Origin: JBMTVN01 sp046047235
GTDB taxonomy: Bacteria; Verrucomicrobiota; Verrucomicrobiia; Limisphaerales; JAHDYP01
Direction of reading: 5' to 3'
DNA length: 48,353 nt
Assembly: GCA_046047235.1 (NCBI GenBank)
Contig: JBJOII010000017.1
Coordinates: 1-48,353, forward strand
Shown here: positions 43,992-48,353 of the stretch, one piece after another
How the letters are laid out: every line of letters starts with the position of its first letter
How positions within the stretch are numbered: position 1 is the stretch's first letter
The notes under the pieces: generated by a model
Databases searched by the model: none
Told to the model about the DNA's origin: nothing
What the model saw: the letters and a program-made list of their open reading frames with translations, nothing else
Made by a program: the position numbers and the translations under genes

Positions 43992-44024
43992 AATGCACGC
44001 GAGCTAGTCAGTGGCGCGTGCATT
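43992..44024 (+). promoter_or_regulatory. Inverted repeat in the leader of the asnB-like/mpgSP operon
   Basis: AATGCACGCG (43992-44001) and CGCGTGCATT (44015-44024) form a perfect ten-bp stem with a 13-base loop, extensible by a G.U and an A-U pair. It ends 26 bases before the ATG at 44051. Candidate operator or leader RNA structure; no clear -35/-10 pair or Shine-Dalgarno sequence was found around it. Confidence 0.55.
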
Positions 44025-44050
44025 TACGCTTTAACGACGGAACTATTGCC

Positions 44051-45742
44051 ATGTGTGGAATTGCGGGAATTATCAGCCGGAGCGAGGAGGAATTGGGAGG
44101 GTCGTTAAGGACCTTGTTAGAGACGATGCACCATCGGGGGCCGGATGGGGCTGGTTACGTGATTGGTGATCATCTTGAGCACAAGGGGGCGTTGGGGGAG
44201 TTGAGTTTTGATGGGCGCAAGGGGCGGGCTGCGTTTGGGCATGTGCGCTTGGCGATCACGGGGGATTCGTCTGCCTTGCAGCCTTTCCGGTCAGGGGATG
44301 GGACCATGGCGGCGCTGCACAATGGGGAGATTTACAATTATCGGGATTTATGGCGTGCGGTGGCGGACGGAGAGCCTCCGCGGGGGAATGACAGTGAGGT
44401 GTTGATGCGGCATTTGGAGCGGGGGTATCAGGGTGATTTATTTGAGGATGTGCAGCGGGTGCTGCCGAAGTTGGATGGAGTTTATGCGTTGGCGATTACG
44501 GATCAGCGTCAGACCGTGTTGGTGCGGGATCGGGTGGGGGTGAAGCAATTGTATTACGTGAGATCGAACGGGCATGTGGCGTTTGCTTCAGAGCGGAAGC
44601 CGTTGTGGAGGTTGCTGGGGCGGGATGCGGACATTCACCGGCTGGGTCCGGGGAACCTGTTGAAGATTAGTGAGACGGGGGCGGAGGAGGCGCGCTTTTG
44701 GGATCCTGCGGTGTTGCGTCAGGCGCCGCTGTTTGAGTCGAGGGATGAGGCCCTGCGCGGGTATGACCAGTCATTGAGGGCAGCGTTAAAGAAGCGGCTG
44801 GCCGGGCGGGATCGGGTGGGGATTATTTTTTCCGGGGGGATTGACAGTTTGCTGATTGCGTATCTGGTGCGGGAGATGGGGATTCCGTTTTGTTGTTACA
44901 CCGTGGGTTGTGGAGAGAACTCACCGGACATTGAGTGGTCGCTGAGGCTGGCGAAGCAGTTTGGCTTCCCGATTCAGACTTGCGAGTTATCGGAAGCGGA
45001 TGTTGAGGCCTTGTTACCTGAGGTGATTCGGGACATTGAGGATCACAGTTTGAATCAGGTGGAGGTTTCCGTGCCGATGTATGCGGCGAACCGGATGGCA
45101 CAGGAGGCGGGGGAGCGGGTTTTATTGACCGGGCAGGGGGCGGACGAGTTGTTTGGTGGATATTCATGGTATCCGAAGGTCGTGGAGCAAGACGGTTACG
45201 GCGCCTTTGTGGAGCGGTCATGGGAGGACACCTGTTATCTCTACAAGGAGTGCCTGGAGCGGGAGGACAAGATCTCTATGGCTCACAGCATGGAGCTGCG
45301 GGTGCCGTATTTGGATCCTGTGGTGATTGAGGCTGCCTTTCAGGTGCGACCTGAGTGGAAGGTGAACGCGGGTGAGGACGTGCTGGGGAAGCGTTTGCAT
45401 CGCGAGTATTGTTCGTGGATTGGGATTCCGGACGAGATTTCGAACCGGGTGAAGGAGGCGGCGCAGCATGGGGCGAACGTGCATGACACCATCACAGCTT
45501 TAGCGGAGAAGCGGGTTCCCGACGGGGCCCGGTTAGCGGCGGCGGGCTATGATGTGGGGCGTTCCGTTCACGAGAAGCTGGGGAGTTCGTCGCGGTATGG
45601 TTACCGGTATGGGGAGGAGCATTTATGGAAGCCATCGCCGGTGGTGCAGTATTATCTGGATGGTTTGGCAGCGGCGCAGGAGATCTTGTTGCCGGAGGCT
45701 GAAGAACAGTTGCGCGAGGTGAAGGGTCGTTTGTCCTGCTAG
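44051..45742 (+). CDS. Asparagine-synthetase (AsnB)-like glutamine-dependent amidotransferase
   Basis: 563 residues from ATG 44051, which makes Cys2 (MCGIAGI) the glutaminase nucleophile. The glutaminase half also has RGPDGAGY (29-36) and NGEIYNY (91-97). The synthetase half has the pyrophosphatase loop SGGIDS (261-266), GQGADELFGGY (361-371) and MELRVPYLDP (414-423), then RVKEAAQHGAN (466-476), a variant of the archaeal-type AsnB motif. All catalytic elements look intact. It transfers glutamine nitrogen to an ATP-activated carboxylate. Aspartate is the default substrate, but its operon with mpgS (17 bp) and mpgP suggests a different carboxylate. The last 85 residues resemble no AsnB I recall. 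Confidence 0.88.
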   Translation: MCGIAGIISRSEEELGGSLRTLLETMHHRGPDGAGYVIGDHLEHKGALGELSFDGRKGRAAFGHVRLAITGDSSALQPFRSGDGTMAALHNGEIYNYRDLWRAVADGEPPRGNDSEVLMRHLERGYQGDLFEDVQRVLPKLDGVYALAITDQRQTVLVRDRVGVKQLYYVRSNGHVAFASERKPLWRLLGRDADIHRLGPGNLLKISETGAEEARFWDPAVLRQAPLFESRDEALRGYDQSLRAALKKRLAGRDRVGIIFSGGIDSLLIAYLVREMGIPFCCYTVGCGENSPDIEWSLRLAKQFGFPIQTCELSEADVEALLPEVIRDIEDHSLNQVEVSVPMYAANRMAQEAGERVLLTGQGADELFGGYSWYPKVVEQDGYGAFVERSWEDTCYLYKECLEREDKISMAHSMELRVPYLDPVVIEAAFQVRPEWKVNAGEDVLGKRLHREYCSWIGIPDEISNRVKEAAQHGANVHDTITALAEKRVPDGARLAAAGYDVGRSVHEKLGSSSRYGYRYGEEHLWKPSPVVQYYLDGLAAAQEILLPEAEEQLREVKGRLSC

Positions 45743-45759
45743 AGTAGAAAGGGATTTGT

Positions 45760-46953
45760 ATGCGATTGGAGCGTCCGAAAGAGATTGAGCGATTTGGGTC
45801 TATCCGGTTTGGGGATTTGCAGCGGATTTTTGAATTGGATTCGGGGCCGGACTATGGGGAGCCGCCGACCGTGACCTCTGCGGTGATGCGTGTGGGGCAT
45901 GAGGCTTTGGCCAGGGTGCAGCAGCAGATGGCGATTATCGTTCCCGTGAAGGAGGAGCGGTTGAAGCTGATTGAGGGGGTGATTTGCGGGATTCCGCATC
46001 CGTGTCTGGTGATTCTGGTGAGCAACAGTCCCCGGGTGCCGGTGGATCGTTATGCCATGGAGGAGGATGCGCTGCAGGAGTTTTGTCATTTCACCGGCAA
46101 GCGGGCGGTGATTGTTCACCAGAAGGACCCGGTGATGGGTGAGGCTTTTGCGGGCGTTGGCTACAAGAGTCTGCTGGAGAGCGGGGTGATTCGGGATGGC
46201 AAGGCGGAGGGGATGTTATTGGGGACGGCGCTGGCGAAGCTGGCGGGCAAGAAGTATGTGGGTTTCATTGATGCGGACAACTACTTCCCCGGGGCGGTGG
46301 AGGAGTATGTGCGGGCGTATTCGGCGGTCTTTGCGACTAGTGATTCGCCCTACACCATGGTGCGGATTGCCTGGCACAGTAAGCCCAAGATCGTGGAATC
46401 CCGGTTGTTTTTCCGGAAGTGGGGGAGGACATCTGCGCAGACGAACCAGTTTTTGAATCGTCTGCTGTCGCATTACACGGGATTTGAGACCGAGATTATC
46501 AAGACAGGGAATGCTGGTGAGCATGCCATGACCATGGACATGGCGATGACGTTGGATTACTCGGCGGGTTATTCCATTGAGCCCTATCACATCATCAACC
46601 TGATTGAGCAGTTTGGCGGGATCCAGGAGAGCACGCTGCCGGAGGTGATGCGGCACAAGCTGGAGGTGTATCAGGTCGAATCCAGGAACCCGCATTTGCA
46701 CGAGGCGGGGGACGAGTCCCACATTGACCGGATGAGTTTCCTGGCGATGCAGGTGTTGTATCATTCCAGCGTGTGTCCTCCGGCTTTACGGAAGGAGTTA
46801 CAGGCGGCGATGGTGAAGCAGGGTTTCATCAAGGAGCGGCAGCGTCCGCCGAAGCCGGCTTATTTCCCGCGGCTCGGCAGTATCGATTTCGACGCCTTTG
46901 CGAAGCACATTGCGGGAAGTCCCGTGGGGGCGGCGTTGTTGGGGCAGGAGTAG
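45760..46953 (+). CDS. mpgS: Mannosyl-3-phosphoglycerate synthase (GT55)
   Basis: Transfers mannose from GDP-mannose to 3-phosphoglycerate, giving mannosyl-3-phosphoglycerate, the first step to the compatible solute mannosylglycerate. 397 residues, the normal family length. Seen: the N-terminal ERFGSIRFGDLQRIFELDSG, IIVPVKEERLKLIEGVI, and the metal-binding GFIDADNYFPGAVEEYV (Asp171/Asp173). The region SLAHYTGFETEII-like (read LSHYTGFETEII) and NAGEHAMTMDMAM are also typical of MpgS. An AGAAAGGG site precedes the ATG. It lies 17 bp after the AsnB-like gene and 33 bp before mpgP, so it sits mid-operon. Confidence 0.92.
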   Translation: MRLERPKEIERFGSIRFGDLQRIFELDSGPDYGEPPTVTSAVMRVGHEALARVQQQMAIIVPVKEERLKLIEGVICGIPHPCLVILVSNSPRVPVDRYAMEEDALQEFCHFTGKRAVIVHQKDPVMGEAFAGVGYKSLLESGVIRDGKAEGMLLGTALAKLAGKKYVGFIDADNYFPGAVEEYVRAYSAVFATSDSPYTMVRIAWHSKPKIVESRLFFRKWGRTSAQTNQFLNRLLSHYTGFETEIIKTGNAGEHAMTMDMAMTLDYSAGYSIEPYHIINLIEQFGGIQESTLPEVMRHKLEVYQVESRNPHLHEAGDESHIDRMSFLAMQVLYHSSVCPPALRKELQAAMVKQGFIKERQRPPKPAYFPRLGSIDFDAFAKHIAGSPVGAALLGQE

Positions 46954-46986
46954 GGTGGCAGGAGGCGTGGTTAGCTGAAGGAACAG

Positions 46987-47808
46987 ATGGCGATAACTAC
47001 ATCCATGGTCGTGTTTACAGATCTGGACGGCACGTTGCTGGATCATGACACGTACGACTACTCGGCGGCGTTACCGGGCTTGGGCTTGTTGAAGCGGCGA
47101 GGGGTTCCGCTTGTGTTTTGTTCCTCCAAGACGCGGGCGGAGCAGGTTGTTTATCGGGAGGCATTGGGGCTGCGGGATCCATTCATTGTAGAGAACGGTG
47201 GGGCGATCTACATGGAGGTTGACACCTTTGATCCGCCGGCGGGAGAGGTGCTGGCGGATGGTCGGTATCGGGCCTTGGTGTTTGGCGAGGTGTATCGGGA
47301 GATTCGGAAGCGGCTGGTCCATGTCAGGTATGAAGCGATGCCGGAGGTGAGGGGATACGGGGATCTGGACGTGGAGACCTTGATTCCACTGTTGGGTTTG
47401 GATGCGGAATCGACCCGTAGGGCCATGCGGAGGGAATTTGAGGAGACTGTGGTCACGCCGTTGTCGGCGGAGCGGCTTGAGGAGTTTCGCAATGCCCTGG
47501 CGGAGGTCAATCTGACGCTGAACCGCGGAGGGCGTTTCCTTGGTGTGTCTGCCGGCAACGACAAGGGGCGAGCGGTGTCGGCGCTGACAGAGGTTTATCG
47601 GCGTCGCGATCCAAATGTCGTGACCGTGGGTATTGGTGACAGTTGGAACGACGTGCCAATGCTGCGGGCGGTGGACCGTCCGATGCTGGTGCAACGTCCC
47701 GGGGGGCGTTGGGAGGATTTGGAGGTTCCGGGTTTGGAGCGGGTTCCGGCGATCGGGCCGACGGGTTGGACGTTGGCGATGCAGGGGTTGCTGGGAGAGG
47801 GGAGATAG
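46987..47808 (+). CDS. mpgP: Mannosyl-3-phosphoglycerate phosphatase
   Basis: HAD-superfamily (Cof-type) phosphatase that removes the phosphate of mannosyl-3-phosphoglycerate to release mannosylglycerate. 273 residues. Motif I is FTDLDGTLLD (Asp12 nucleophile, Asp14). Motif II is FCSSKTRAE, with IVENGGAIY typical of the MpgP branch. The motif III Lys is in GNDKGRAV, and motif IV is GIGDSWNDVPML. Its last codons run into the heptanucleotide repeat array that starts at 47801, so its C-terminus could vary by slippage. Together with mpgS it makes the two-step mannosylglycerate pathway. Confidence 0.92.
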   Translation: MAITTSMVVFTDLDGTLLDHDTYDYSAALPGLGLLKRRGVPLVFCSSKTRAEQVVYREALGLRDPFIVENGGAIYMEVDTFDPPAGEVLADGRYRALVFGEVYREIRKRLVHVRYEAMPEVRGYGDLDVETLIPLLGLDAESTRRAMRREFEETVVTPLSAERLEEFRNALAEVNLTLNRGGRFLGVSAGNDKGRAVSALTEVYRRRDPNVVTVGIGDSWNDVPMLRAVDRPMLVQRPGGRWEDLEVPGLERVPAIGPTGWTLAMQGLLGEGR

Positions 47809-47919
47809 GGAATCGGATATTGGAGATGGGATATGGGAGATAGGAGATAGGATATGGGAGATAGGAGATAGGAGATAGGAGATGGGAGATGGGATATGGG
47901 ATATGGGATATCGGATGTT
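47801..47919. repeat. Heptanucleotide tandem array GGAGATA/GGATATG
   Basis: About 17 contiguous seven-base units, most reading GGAGATA, GGAGATG or GGATATG, with degenerate units at both ends. The first unit contains the mpgP stop codon. Because seven is not a multiple of three and no unit register gives a - strand stop, all three - strand frames are open and read as seven-residue repeats (PISHIPS/PISYLLS); these are not genes. Confidence 0.9.
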
Positions 47920-48152
47920 CGTATAGGGTTCGAGGTGGGTGCGCCTGCGTGGTGAATGGCGCAGGGAGAGAGAAGCGAGGAGAGGGGGGGGCGTGACCTC
48001 TGACCACTGGCCTTGGGTGGTCGATGCCGATAGCGATCCCGATTTCGATTTCGATGCGTGAGCGAGGTGGGTGTGCGGGTTTGGAGCACGGGTTTGGCTG
48101 GAATGGAGGGGTGACTCGCTCGCTGACTCCTGACTCCTGACCTCCGGCCTTG
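47920..48152. other. Simple-sequence intergenic region
   Basis: No gene seen. Contains six period-six units of the form CGATNN (48022-48057), two TGACTCC heptads (48124-48137), and an imperfect 23-base direct repeat (about 47993-48015 and 48131-48153, 18 of 23 identical) flanking the hexads. It separates the convergent mpgP and the edge gene. Confidence 0.7.
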
Positions 48153-48353
48153 CTATTGGTTGCGGCGGGCGGCGGAGCGCATGAGGCGTTGGAGCCAGCG
48201 TTGGTAGCGGTCGAGGGCCCATTGTTCGATGGGCAGTTTGTCCTGGAGTTTAAGCACGAGGGCGCGGTGGCGTTTTGTCATGTAGAGGGAGGCGTGGCGT
48301 TCGTGTCGGTCCATGCGTTGTCGGTCCAGGGCGGACCAGTTGCGGTGGACGGC
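48153..48353 (-). CDS. C-terminal part of an unidentified protein, cut by right edge
   Basis: The last 66 codons of a - strand gene ending in TAG at 48155-48153. The residues are basic and helical (RNWSALDRQRMDRHERHASLY, then QDKLPIEQWALDRYQRWLQR). The codons end predominantly in C, as in other - strand genes here. No family is recognised. The start and function lie beyond the window. Confidence 0.55.
   Translation of the reverse strand, partial: AVHRNWSALDRQRMDRHERHASLYMTKRHRALVLKLQDKLPIEQWALDRYQRWLQRLMRSAARRNQ

Noticed and set aside
47801..47919. Possible CRISPR array
   Set aside because: The period is seven bases with no spacers and there are no cas genes.
47071..48222. 383-residue - strand frame containing PISHIPS-type repeats, and two more - strand frames over the same array
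   Set aside because: It is antisense to mpgP; the repeats are the translation of the heptanucleotide array, which is open in all three frames. mpgP on + has all HAD motifs.

Overview
The window looks like a chromosomal segment of a Verrucomicrobiota (PVC superphylum) bacterium. The evidence is a Minf_1886-family gene (a family described from Planctomycetes and Verrucomicrobia), several Tat-exported enzymes, a formylglycine-type sulfatase, large exported proteins with FN3-like and Asp-box repeats, a diheme-type sdhCAB operon and DUF1593/DUF362 proteins. The + strand is markedly G-rich over C in most of the window whichever way the genes point, so + strand genes use G/T-ended codons and - strand genes use C-ended codons. 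No rRNA, tRNA, CRISPR array, integrase or intact transposase was seen.

Layout. 1-9.7 kb is mostly housekeeping: tilS (cut by the left edge), ftsH and rpe on +; a - strand group of two tiny genes, a Minf_1886 protein and a two-module M16 peptidase; then purN-hisG-bS22-like on +, closed by a textbook terminator. 9.7-19.6 kb carries a TPR lipoprotein with DUF2203, a papain-like exported protein, a short adenylating enzyme, an isolated nuoA, a Tat alkaline phosphatase with a glucuronate-isomerase-like gene, and a cold-shock gene whose stop codon overlaps the start of hemW. 19.7-26.2 kb holds an aldolase/oxidoreductase/CoA-binding operon facing sdhC-sdhA-sdhB. 26.2-38.3 kb is accessory: sulfatase, calcineurin-like phosphoesterase, a 1127-residue Asp-box/FN3 protein, a GH144-like glucanase, an SPL-like radical SAM enzyme, and a DUF362/beta-propeller pair. 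38.3-40.1 kb is a mosaic of palindromic repeats followed by DUF2256 and a DASH cryptochrome. 40.1-43.8 kb has lineage-type hypothetical and exported proteins. 44.0-47.8 kb is a three-gene operon of an asparagine-synthetase-like amidotransferase, mannosyl-3-phosphoglycerate synthase and mannosyl-3-phosphoglycerate phosphatase. It is followed by a heptanucleotide repeat array and the end of a gene cut by the right edge.

The most interesting system is the last operon. MpgS and MpgP form the two-step route to the compatible solute mannosylglycerate. Directly upstream and co-oriented is a complete glutamine-dependent AsnB-type enzyme, so the operon could make an amidated solute such as mannosylglyceramide. 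That is an inference from gene context and is untested. Other leads are the palindromic repeat mosaic at 38.32-38.62 kb, Asp-box propellers apparently inserted inside FN3-like modules, and genes at 29.5-34.6 and 35.9-37.0 kb that lack the local GC skew and may be recent arrivals.
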